From: UBA791 sp963602355
Lineage (GTDB): Bacteria > Cyanobacteriota > Vampirovibrionia > Gastranaerophilales > Gastranaerophilaceae
Direction of reading: 5' to 3'
DNA: 16,465 nt
NCBI GenBank assembly: GCA_963602355.1
Contig: CAVCIU010000040.1
Location: 1 to 16,465 of the forward strand
Of this stretch, positions 8,123-15,167 are shown one piece after another. The position numbers and the translations under genes are program-made. How positions within the stretch are numbered: the stretch's first letter is position 1; each line of letters begins with the position of its first letter. The notes under the pieces are model-generated. The model was not told the DNA's origin. It ran no database searches and saw only the letters and a program-made list of their open reading frames with translations.

Positions 8123-9845
8123 ATAAAAGTTTATACTCCTTAGTTTGTTTAAAGTCTGTTATCCATTTATCATCAGGATTAGTCTTTATTAAATACTCAT
8201 ATTTTTCTGAGTTATTCTTGAATATTTTTTGAACACCTATTGAACGTACTTTGAACTCTGATTGAACAGGGTTTGAATTTTCTTCAATCATTTTGGTTTC
8301 TAAATACTTAACTTCATCATTGGATAAATAAGCCTTTACAGCATTTAGAGTTTTCTTATGTAATTTTCTTTGTTTTACAATTTTTTGCTTGTAATCCTCA
8401 AAATCAGTAACCGAACCTAATAATTTTGCCATTGGATGAGTTTCAGTTACTCTTTCAGCAGTACACAAATACTCACCTTTTATTGTATAAACCTTAATGC
8501 TTGTTAAATCAAAAAGATTGTACTTAATCAAAACTTTACTTTTAAAACCATAAAGTCGTTCATCAAAATAATCACAGTTTAAAAATCTGATTCCATTTCT
8601 CTGTATTGTTTTAACTTCTGTTGCAAGCATCAAATCATCAAGTAAGTTTATATCTACATTTTGTTTTCTTCGTTCTTCTAAAACTTCTGCTATTGTTTTA
8701 TCTGGTGAGTTTGGACAAGGTTGAGAGTTTTTAAAATTCAACCACATATCTATCATTTTTATTGTTTCATCTAACGTAGGCACAAAATTATTATGCAATT
8801 GAGTATGCAACTTTTCATTTCGCATTAAATATGCAGGTTTATTTTGAATATTACTTCCGACATAACTTGGTAATAACTTTTCAAAACCTTCTTGAAACTC
8901 TTTGAAAAATCTTTCAATAACTTTTGCCCTTGCATTATACGGTCTTGCAAATACTGTTTCTATACCAAGTTTGGAATAAAGTCCATTAAAACCAAGTTCA
9001 GTAAAACCTTTATCGTCAGTAAAATATTTGGCTCTAAAAGCTCTACCATTATCTTGGTAAACTACTTTTGGTATCATATTAAGATTAATTATTGAATTAC
9101 GCAACGCACTTGCAATACATTGAGTATTTTCTTCTAACATAATTTCATAACCAACTAATGCTGTTGATTTCCAATCTAAAAAGCCAACCAAAGTTGCTCT
9201 AGTTGGTTTACCAGTAAACGGATTAATTACATTAAATGCTAATTTATGACCGTCTGCCACAAGAATATCTCCAACTTCAAGCAAACTTGCATCACGTTTT
9301 ATATATGGTTCAACTTTATCGGATAATGCCTTTTCTCCATCACGAGCTAAAACCCATTTATCATAATTGTTCTTCTTGAACCAATTAGCATATTTTCTAA
9401 AAGTAATATCTGCTGGAATATATGATTGCCCTTGTTGTTGGAGTTTGTATTTTGTAAGTGCTATTGCTTTACCTATGCAAAGCCTGTTTGGGTGAAGTAA
9501 TAATCCCATAAAAATTTTAATTTCTTCATTAGTTAAACAAGTTCTATATTCATCTACTTTTGCATATCTATATTGTGGAATAAGTTTTGTATAATCTTCA
9601 GTACCGTTGAGTATGTTTTTCCATCTATGAAGAGTTCCTCTACTGATCTTACCCAATATCTCAAATAGATAACTATTTGAAGTATTATGCAAATTAACAA
9701 AGTCATAATCTGCTTGGAGTTTGTTATCTGATTTTCTTCGAAAATCTTTCCATTGATTTAGTAAATCTAATCTGGCTAACGCTATTTTCTTTGATTTTTC
9801 GGGTGTGAATTCGACCATGTTTTTATTCCTTTTTGACATAGACAT
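8115..9845 (-). CDS. Mu/TniA-type DDE transposase
   Basis: This protein of up to 576 aa is a retroviral-integrase-fold transposase that cuts and joins transposon ends. The catalytic triad is visible: D198 in VADGHK, D265 in VYQDNGRAF and E311 in NARAKVIERFF. The first two are 67 residues apart, the same spacing as D269-D336 in phage Mu MuA. An N-terminal region of about 180 residues with helix-turn-helix character (ISRGTLHRWKNIL near 67-79) should bind the transposon ends, and a Mu-type C-terminal beta-barrel region follows the core. The ATG at 9845 has only a weak GAG upstream; the in-frame ATG at 9818 has AAGGA eight bases before it and may be the real start. It heads an operon with the ATPase and the core-binding-like protein. 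No frame damage is seen, so the module looks potentially active. Confidence 0.92.
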   Translation of the reverse strand: MSMSKRNKNMVEFTPEKSKKIALARLDLLNQWKDFRRKSDNKLQADYDFVNLHNTSNSYLFEILGKISRGTLHRWKNILNGTEDYTKLIPQYRYAKVDEYRTCLTNEEIKIFMGLLLHPNRLCIGKAIALTKYKLQQQGQSYIPADITFRKYANWFKKNNYDKWVLARDGEKALSDKVEPYIKRDASLLEVGDILVADGHKLAFNVINPFTGKPTRATLVGFLDWKSTALVGYEIMLEENTQCIASALRNSIINLNMIPKVVYQDNGRAFRAKYFTDDKGFTELGFNGLYSKLGIETVFARPYNARAKVIERFFKEFQEGFEKLLPSYVGSNIQNKPAYLMRNEKLHTQLHNNFVPTLDETIKMIDMWLNFKNSQPCPNSPDKTIAEVLEERRKQNVDINLLDDLMLATEVKTIQRNGIRFLNCDYFDERLYGFKSKVLIKYNLFDLTSIKVYTIKGEYLCTAERVTETHPMAKLLGSVTDFEDYKQKIVKQRKLHKKTLNAVKAYLSNDEVKYLETKMIEENSNPVQSEFKVRSIGVQKIFKNNSEKYEYLIKTNPDDKWITDFKQTKEYKLLYE

Positions 9846-10023
9846 TCATCACTCTTGTTATGGCAAAAATCAAGTCTAAATCCCAATCTCAGAGACAATT
9901 TGACACATCTCAAAATACAAGAAATTTCAAATTGGGCTTTTGGTACTCATTTTGTCCAATGGCTAAAATGTAAATGTGTTCAAGGATAGAGGTAAATTTA
10001 ATTAAAATTTTAGAAAATTTTGT

Positions 10024-10048
10024 GGACTTTTGAGCACCCGAAAAGTCC
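10024..10048. repeat. Inverted repeat GGACTTTT / AAAAGTCC
   Basis: Perfect 8-bp arms (10024-10031 and 10041-10048) flank a 9-base, GC-rich centre. Just to the right is TGGTATACT, which resembles an extended -10 element on the plus strand. It could be an operator or a transposase-binding site. A terminator is unlikely because no T-run follows on the plus strand. Confidence 0.4.
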
Positions 10049-10102
10049 CTTTTGGTATACTTTGAAACTCAAATCTCATTCCGAAAAAGTAGCCTCTATT
10101 AG

Positions 10103-10213
10103 CCTAGAATTGGGGAAGTTTATGAAATCAATCAAATCCAAATTGGACTAATAAACCCCAGTAATCGTACGGACGAAGATATTCAAAAAATGGGATACGT
10201 CAGAGCACAATAA
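10103..10213 (+). pseudogene. Possible C-terminal remnant of an interrupted gene
   Basis: After a TAG at 10100-10102, a frame of 36 codons runs to TAA at 10211-10213 and reads like ordinary protein (GEVYEINQIQIGLI, then NRTDEDIQKMGYVRAQ). It has no start codon with a ribosome site, and its base composition is less AT-rich than the flanking DNA. It points toward the symmetrical hairpin at 10264-10295, which could end both this gene and the tRNA. It could be the tail of a host gene split by the transposon, or a chance frame. I do not recognise the family. Confidence 0.2.
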
Positions 10214-10263
10214 TATTTTTACAAGCAAAAACTTAGGTGAGAGTTCTCCATTCCTTAAACAAA

Positions 10264-10295
10264 AAAATAACTCCCGATTGCTCGAGAGTTATTTT
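10264..10295 (-). terminator. Terminator after tRNA-Gln, possibly bidirectional
   Basis: AAAATAACTC and GAGTTATTTT form a perfect 10-bp stem, with an inner CGA/TCG pairing and a TTGC loop. Read on the minus strand, the stem merges into a run of about seven T then GTTT, as expected for intrinsic termination just past the 3' end of the tRNA. On the plus strand the stem ends in TTTT, so it could also act in that direction. Confidence 0.8.
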
Positions 10296-10299
10296 AAAA

Positions 10300-10372
10300 C
10301 TGGGATGGAAGGACTCGAACCTCCGAAATGCCTGGACCAAAACCAGGTGCCTTACCACTTGGCGACATCCCA
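10300..10372 (-). tRNA. tRNA-Gln (anticodon UUG)
   Basis: The minus strand folds into a full cloverleaf. The acceptor stem TGGGATG pairs with CATCCCA, the D-arm is GCC...GGC, the anticodon stem CCTGG/CCAGG holds the loop TTTTGGT (anticodon TTG), and the T-stem GGAGG/CCTTC holds TTCGAGT. U1-A72 and the discriminator G73 are the identity features of bacterial tRNA-Gln. The bases after G73 are TTT, so the 3' CCA is not encoded and must be added by a nucleotidyltransferase such as the one encoded nearby. Confidence 0.97.
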
Positions 10373-10447
10373 TTGGGTATACATCTATCTTACCAGTTCA
10401 ATTTGATTTGTCAATATTTTTAAGAAAATTTTACTTTTCTTTTTTAT

Positions 10448-10681
10448 CTATTCATTGACCTTCTTATCTCTTTCTGGATATCGACATATTCTCGCCGGAT
10501 CAAAAAACGCAGTTGAATATATCAGCAAATCGTTCTCTGGTGCGAAATACTGACGCAAAAATTCTCTATTAGTAATCTCCTCGATACAAGTGTAAGAATC
10601 AGCGTGATCTTTTAAATAGCTAGCAAAAATCCGTTGCTTATGGCTCAACTTGTAATCCTTCAAGTTCTTTATGATGTCCAT
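10448..10681 (-). CDS. Small hypothetical protein (77 aa)
   Basis: An open frame of 77 codons lies between the CCA enzyme gene and tRNA-Gln, on their strand. The predicted protein is soluble and mixed-charge, with a helical N-terminus (DYKLSHKQRIFASYLKDH) and no membrane segment. I do not recognise a family. No ribosome site precedes the ATG at 10681, and the frame is closed by a stop just upstream, so the gene may be degenerate or the frame accidental. In favour are its position 54 bp downstream of a same-strand gene and a non-repetitive, protein-like composition. Confidence 0.4.
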   Translation of the reverse strand: MDIIKNLKDYKLSHKQRIFASYLKDHADSYTCIEEITNREFLRQYFAPENDLLIYSTAFFDPARICRYPERDKKVNE

Positions 10682-10735
10682 ACATGCATGCTAACTCATG
10701 TTACGACTGATTTCTAGCCATGTTTTAATAAAAAT

Positions 10736-11851
10736 TTACATGTTTTTTTCATATTTTTCAACTAATTCAAGCTCATCATCTTTTGTAAGTTCAGGATTTT
10801 TAAGCTTTTCCTCCAAAACATAATCCAAAATTTTCGCATATTTTTCACTCGGAGGCAAACCCATATTTTTTAAATCATTTCCCGAAATCTCTGGTTTAAT
10901 CTCAGACAATTTATCCAAATATTCAATCGCTTTACCATCTTTTTTAGTAATTTCGTACATCAAAAGTGATTCAATCTCACAATTCTCAAAAGCTTTTACA
11001 ATCTTATAATCATCGCTCAAATCAACCTCAAACAATTTTTTATAATCATCAACAATTTTCTTTTCAGTCTTTGTAAGCTCAAATTTACTCATATCAAGCA
11101 ATCCTACATAAACAAGCCAAACATTTTTAACTTGTTTAAAATATTTATTCACAAGATTTTCGATATCATAATCAGGTAACTCAAAATCTGTCTCAGTCAT
11201 AAGTTTATACATCTTCTGCTCAACAAATTTTCTAAAAGCTTTATTAGAATTAAGGTTAAAAGTCGACACAAGTTCGTCCTTCAATCTTTTATAACTCATA
11301 TCGTAATTAACGTTTTTCAAATATTCATCTTGCAATTGTTTTGTATGTTCATCAAGGTCAAAACCAAATCTTGTAGCAAATTTAAGACCTCTAATAATTC
11401 TTGTCGGATCATCAATAAAACTCTCATCGTGCATTACACGCAAGATTTTATTATTAATGTCTTCTCTTCCTCCGACATAATCAACTATTTCACCAGTTTT
11501 AGTATTTCTTGCAAGAGCATTTATTGTAAAATCTCTTCTTATAACGTCGTCCTTTAAATCACAGCCAATCTCTTCCACCACAGGCAAATGACCTTTTCTA
11601 GGATAAGACTCTTTTCTAGTTGAAGCTATATCAAAAGGTTTCTTTTTTTCACCAACCAAAATTCTAACAGTTCCAAAATCAGGATTTGTTTGAACAATTT
11701 CACAGTCAGAAATATTTTGGCAAAATTCAATAGCATTACCAACATACGTAATATCAACATCATTACTTGGCATTTTTAGCAAAATATCTCTAACAATGCC
11801 ACCAACATAATACAAATTATCGTATTTTTCGTACAAATCTATGATGTTCAT
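10736..11851 (-). CDS. cca: CCA tRNA nucleotidyltransferase (class II)
   Basis: This 371-aa enzyme belongs to the bacterial class II poly(A) polymerase / CCA-adding family, which builds or repairs the 3' CCA of tRNAs from CTP and ATP without a template. Visible motifs are GGIVRD (17-22), the metal-binding DVD (31-33), a further carboxylate in FDIAS (D74), the base-selecting RRDFTINAL (105-113), and the neck motif DDPTRIIRGLKFATRF (147-162). The remaining ~200 residues are the helical body and tail. Whether it adds full CCA or only part cannot be told from sequence alone, since some bacteria split the task between two such enzymes. The start has only a weak AGGG. The gene is divergent from the helicase gene, 53 bp away, and upstream of a tRNA lacking an encoded CCA. 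Confidence 0.93.
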   Translation of the reverse strand: MNIIDLYEKYDNLYYVGGIVRDILLKMPSNDVDITYVGNAIEFCQNISDCEIVQTNPDFGTVRILVGEKKKPFDIASTRKESYPRKGHLPVVEEIGCDLKDDVIRRDFTINALARNTKTGEIVDYVGGREDINNKILRVMHDESFIDDPTRIIRGLKFATRFGFDLDEHTKQLQDEYLKNVNYDMSYKRLKDELVSTFNLNSNKAFRKFVEQKMYKLMTETDFELPDYDIENLVNKYFKQVKNVWLVYVGLLDMSKFELTKTEKKIVDDYKKLFEVDLSDDYKIVKAFENCEIESLLMYEITKKDGKAIEYLDKLSEIKPEISGNDLKNMGLPPSEKYAKILDYVLEEKLKNPELTKDDELELVEKYEKNM

Positions 11852-11904
11852 ATACCCTATTCTAACGTAAAATAGTAATTAATCAATTAAGATAAGAGGA
11901 TATT

Positions 11905-14900
11905 ATGTTACAAGAAGCGACAAAGGCACTTAATTCAGCCTTTAACAATAGTTTTATAAAAAAATTAAGTCAATATTTGCACGACTGTGTTCGTGAAGAG
12001 GTAAAGAGTTCAACTTTTAGAAACCTAAAAGCCGACAAAGCTAACAAATGGATATTTTTAAAAGATGAAGAAACTCTTTACACAAAGAATTTAGAATACT
12101 TAAAACTTTCAGCTTACGATTCTAAAATCACAGAATTATTACTTCAAAGTTCAAATGAACAAAAAGACAAATACTTAATTTATGGTTATTTATTTTTAGT
12201 AGGTAAATCTTCTAAAAAACGTAGCAACGAGTTTTTGACACCATTATTATACACACCTTGTCGTTTAGAAAAAAATGGTGTAAACATAAATCTATTTTTA
12301 ACAGAAGAAATGATTTCCCTAAATACAGGTGCAATCACAGCTTTAATGAAAAAAGCTGACGATGATGATGAAGTTGAACAAGTATTAAAATTTTTACTTG
12401 ATGCGGTTCCAACAATGCCAATCACTCAAGAAAAATTAGACATCTTTTTAACAACTTTAAAATCAATTATTCCAGATGTTGACGTATCACTAAACCCAGA
12501 ATTAATCGAAGATGACAACGTAACAAAGGAAAAAGAATTTTACAAAGAAAAAGAAACAATTGATGCAGACAATATTGATGCATTCATCGAGGAAGAAGAA
12601 CAAGAACAGAAGAAACAAGTCAACCTTGATAAATTATGTTTAACTCGTCAAGCTGCAATCATTTTAACAAAACGTCCTTCAATCACAGCAGGGGTTTTAC
12701 ACGAATTGACACAAATTGCAGAACGTCCAAGCGGAATTTATCGTGAAACAGCATTAAACGTAATTAACGAAGAATACTTACAAAGCAAAGGCAAACAAAT
12801 AGAAGTCCCAAAACCAGATGCGTTAGAAGACTTTCTACCATTAACACCTTTATCTTTGAGTGATTCGCAAGAAGACGTAATCCGTCAAATTGAAATGAAC
12901 AAGCTAGTATCAGTTTTTGGACCTCCAGGGACTGGTAAATCACAAACAATCGTAAATCTTGTTGCGCACTTGATTGCAGAAGGTAAAACAGTTCTTGTCG
13001 CTTCAAAAATGGACAAAGCCGTTGACGTTGTAGCAGACAGATTGAACAGTTTGGGTGCGCCATTCCTAGCACTTCGTGCGGGTCGTCTTGATTATCAACG
13101 CAAATTAAGATTTCAACTTGAAGACCTTGCTTCAGGCAAGTTTGACCTAAATGAAAACCTTGAAGACATTATTTTTAGTGATGTTGACGATATCAAAAAA
13201 CTTTTGACAGATATCAAAGAGCTTGAAGATAATTGTGAAAAAATTATCAACTTTGAAAACGAATGGCAAAAAGCTGATGAAGAGCGCAAAAATCGTGAAA
13301 AACTTCTTGGCGACAGAATTTATATAGATAAAATTCTAAAAAAACAAGAGGTAGAAGATTTAAATTCTTCAATAAAAATAATTGAAAACAATTATGACAA
13401 GAGCGGATTTTTTGTAAATCTTCAAAACTATTCTGCAAAAGAAAAAATCAAAAAAGTTTTAGAAATAAAAGATTTTGAGCCAACACAAGAAAACACAGCA
13501 CGTCTAAAAGACGAACTTTCTTACGCAAAAATCGAACGTCGTCTAAAACTTTATGAAACAGAAATTCAAAAAATAGGAAATCTTCACCTATTAATAGACG
13601 AAATTCACAACCTAAAAGCAAAACAACACAACCTTGTTGTAAACGTACTAAAATCAATAAGAGTTGAATCTTTAAAAGGTTTAAGAACAGACAGCCAAAA
13701 ACGTGGACGACTTTTAACACACGCAAAATCACTTGTTTCAAGACAACAAAACTTACAAAACAGACTTCTTGAAACAGAAGATTTCAGACCACTTTTAGAA
13801 GCCTTCCCTTGCTGGTGTGTAACAACTTACGCAGTATCAAGTTCCCTACCAATGAAACCAGGGTTATTTGATGTTGCAATCATCGATGAAGCTTCGCAAT
13901 GCGATATCGCAAGTTGCTTCCCAATTCTTTTCCGCGCAAAAAGAGCAGTAATCGTAGGTGATGACAAACAATTACCTCATCTATCATTCCTTGAAAAAGC
14001 AAAAGAACAATCCTTCTTGAGCCAATACGGAATTCCAGACAGATATCAACTTATGTGGAAATATCGTGCAAACTCAATGTTCGATATTGCAAACTATTAC
14101 TGTATGAACCCAGTATTGTTAGATGAGCATTTCAGAAGTTTACCACCAATCATAAACTTCTCAAACAAAGAGTTTTACGGTAACAGAATAAAAGTTATGC
14201 ACCAAAATTCTGACAAAGAAAAAGTGCTAGAAATAGTTCAAGTTCCAGACGGTAAAATGGACCCTGATGCTAATGTAACTAAAAATACTCCAGAAATTGA
14301 AGCAGTAGTAAGAAAAGTTCACGAGTTAATTCTAGAAGACGAACGCAAAAACCCAGAAAAACCTGTTACAATAGGTATCATATCACCATTTAGAGCGCAA
14401 GTTGACCAGCTAAAAATTTCTGTAAGAAAAGTAATTTCTGAACGTATGATGGAAAAACACCAAGTTGAAATTGGCACAGCACACGCATTCCAAGGTGATG
14501 AACGGGACATTATCCTTATGTCATGGGCTTTTGCAAACGACAGCCACCCTCAAAGTTTGACTTTCTTACAAAAACCAAACTTGTTCAACGTGGCAATCAC
14601 ACGTGCTAAATACAAAGTAATCAATTTCGTATCAAAAGATATTGGTGAACTACCAGAAGGTTTATTCCGTAGTTATCTTGAATACATTAGAGAATATGAC
14701 GACCATTTCAATGCTGTTATGAACAACGAAATTGATGAAAACTTCTACAAAAATTCTTTTGAAAAAGAAGTTGCAGAAAAACTTAGAGAATTAGGTTACA
14801 CAGTAAAAGCAGGGGCAGAAGTTGCAGGTTTAACAGCAGATTTACTCATAGGCAACAATCTAATCATTGAAATCGACGGTGTAGAAGATAACAAAAAATC

Positions 14901-15024
14901 TCACACAACAAATATGAAAAAACAATCTGTCCTTGAACGTTCAGGTTTCAAAGTAGAAAGAATAACATATCGAGAATGGCAATATTCACCAAAAGCTTGT
15001 ATTGAAAGAATATTTTTAAAATAA
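11905..15024 (+). CDS. Upf1/DNA2-like SF1 helicase with C-terminal endonuclease-like domain
   Basis: This 1039-aa protein is a superfamily 1B helicase. Motif I is GPPGTGKS (339-346), motif II DEASQ (661-665), motif III VGDDKQL (684-690), motif IV a DEHFRSLPPI stretch, motif V GTAHAFQGDERD, and motif VI FNVAITRAK (894-902). A charged, probably coiled insertion of roughly 250 residues separates motifs Ia and II. The first ~300 residues match no domain I recognise and contain a very acidic stretch (about 200-235). The last ~90 residues look like a DUF559/Vsr/RAP-type PD-(D/E)XK fold: FEKEVAEKL, then D979 and IIEIDG (E989, D991). Such proteins act on DNA or RNA ends, and some relatives belong to defence systems; the substrate here is unknown. 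AGAGG lies 7 bases before the ATG. A strong hairpin follows the stop. Confidence 0.85.
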   Translation: MLQEATKALNSAFNNSFIKKLSQYLHDCVREEVKSSTFRNLKADKANKWIFLKDEETLYTKNLEYLKLSAYDSKITELLLQSSNEQKDKYLIYGYLFLVGKSSKKRSNEFLTPLLYTPCRLEKNGVNINLFLTEEMISLNTGAITALMKKADDDDEVEQVLKFLLDAVPTMPITQEKLDIFLTTLKSIIPDVDVSLNPELIEDDNVTKEKEFYKEKETIDADNIDAFIEEEEQEQKKQVNLDKLCLTRQAAIILTKRPSITAGVLHELTQIAERPSGIYRETALNVINEEYLQSKGKQIEVPKPDALEDFLPLTPLSLSDSQEDVIRQIEMNKLVSVFGPPGTGKSQTIVNLVAHLIAEGKTVLVASKMDKAVDVVADRLNSLGAPFLALRAGRLDYQRKLRFQLEDLASGKFDLNENLEDIIFSDVDDIKKLLTDIKELEDNCEKIINFENEWQKADEERKNREKLLGDRIYIDKILKKQEVEDLNSSIKIIENNYDKSGFFVNLQNYSAKEKIKKVLEIKDFEPTQENTARLKDELSYAKIERRLKLYETEIQKIGNLHLLIDEIHNLKAKQHNLVVNVLKSIRVESLKGLRTDSQKRGRLLTHAKSLVSRQQNLQNRLLETEDFRPLLEAFPCWCVTTYAVSSSLPMKPGLFDVAIIDEASQCDIASCFPILFRAKRAVIVGDDKQLPHLSFLEKAKEQSFLSQYGIPDRYQLMWKYRANSMFDIANYYCMNPVLLDEHFRSLPPIINFSNKEFYGNRIKVMHQNSDKEKVLEIVQVPDGKMDPDANVTKNTPEIEAVVRKVHELILEDERKNPEKPVTIGIISPFRAQVDQLKISVRKVISERMMEKHQVEIGTAHAFQGDERDIILMSWAFANDSHPQSLTFLQKPNLFNVAITRAKYKVINFVSKDIGELPEGLFRSYLEYIREYDDHFNAVMNNEIDENFYKNSFEKEVAEKLRELGYTVKAGAEVAGLTADLLIGNNLIIEIDGVEDNKKSHTTNMKKQSVLERSGFKVERITYREWQYSPKACIERIFLK

Positions 15025-15043
15025 ATACAGTAAGCCAAAAAGA

Positions 15044-15076
15044 GGGCGAAATTCCTAAAGGAATTTCGCCCTTCTT
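15044..15076 (+). terminator. Intrinsic terminator of the helicase gene
   Basis: GGGCGAAATTCC and GGAATTTCGCCC form a perfect 12-bp stem with a TAAA loop, followed by TTCTT on the plus strand, 20 bp after the helicase stop codon. The trailing T-run is short, but the stem is very stable. Confidence 0.8.
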
Positions 15077-15078
15077 AA

Positions 15079-15107
15079 TAGAGGCGAAGCCGAAGGCTTC
15101 GTCTCTA
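15079..15107. repeat. Second hairpin of the convergent intergenic region
   Basis: A 13-bp stem (12 Watson-Crick pairs and one G-T) with a GAA loop: GAGGCGAAGCC faces GGCTTCGTCTC. No T-run follows it on the plus strand, so it is not a textbook terminator for the helicase. It lies between two hairpins that look like terminators for the converging genes. Confidence 0.75.
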
Positions 15108-15114
15108 AAATTAA

Positions 15115-15143
15115 AGTGGCGTTTTGCAAAGCAAAACGCCACT
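15115..15143 (-). terminator. Terminator hairpin of fabF
   Basis: AGTGGCGTTTTGC and GCAAAACGCCACT form a perfect 13-bp stem with a 3-base loop. It starts about 25 bp after the fabF stop codon, and on the minus strand it is followed by TTTAATTTT, as expected for intrinsic termination. Confidence 0.8.
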
Positions 15144-15167
15144 CATAATTATTTAAAATATTCCAAA

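Larger units (their letters stand above)
9846..10250. other. Non-coding region upstream of the transposase, probably containing the right transposon end
   Basis: About 400 bp lie between the transposase start and the tRNA-Gln terminator. The element's right end should be here, since the transposase is its outermost gene. One candidate terminus is CAATTTGACA ending at 9905, which reads TGTCAAATTG inward as in TGTCA-type ends of Tn5053/Tn552-like elements. Related CCAAT-type pieces recur: AGCCCAATTTGA (minus strand, near 9930), GTCCAATGG near 9955 and the palindrome TCCAAATTGGA at 10137-10147. A separate 8-bp inverted repeat lies at 10024-10048. Without the other end, no boundary or target duplication can be fixed. 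An open frame at 10103-10213 may be leftover host coding sequence. Confidence 0.45.

Noticed and set aside
10237..10458. Plus-strand frame of 73 codons across the tRNA region
   Set aside because: It is the antisense reading of tRNA-Gln and its terminator; no ribosome site supports it.
12764..13741. Several minus-strand frames inside the large helicase gene
   Set aside because: They overlap a well-supported gene with helicase motifs, show no domain, and have the low-complexity look of antisense frames.
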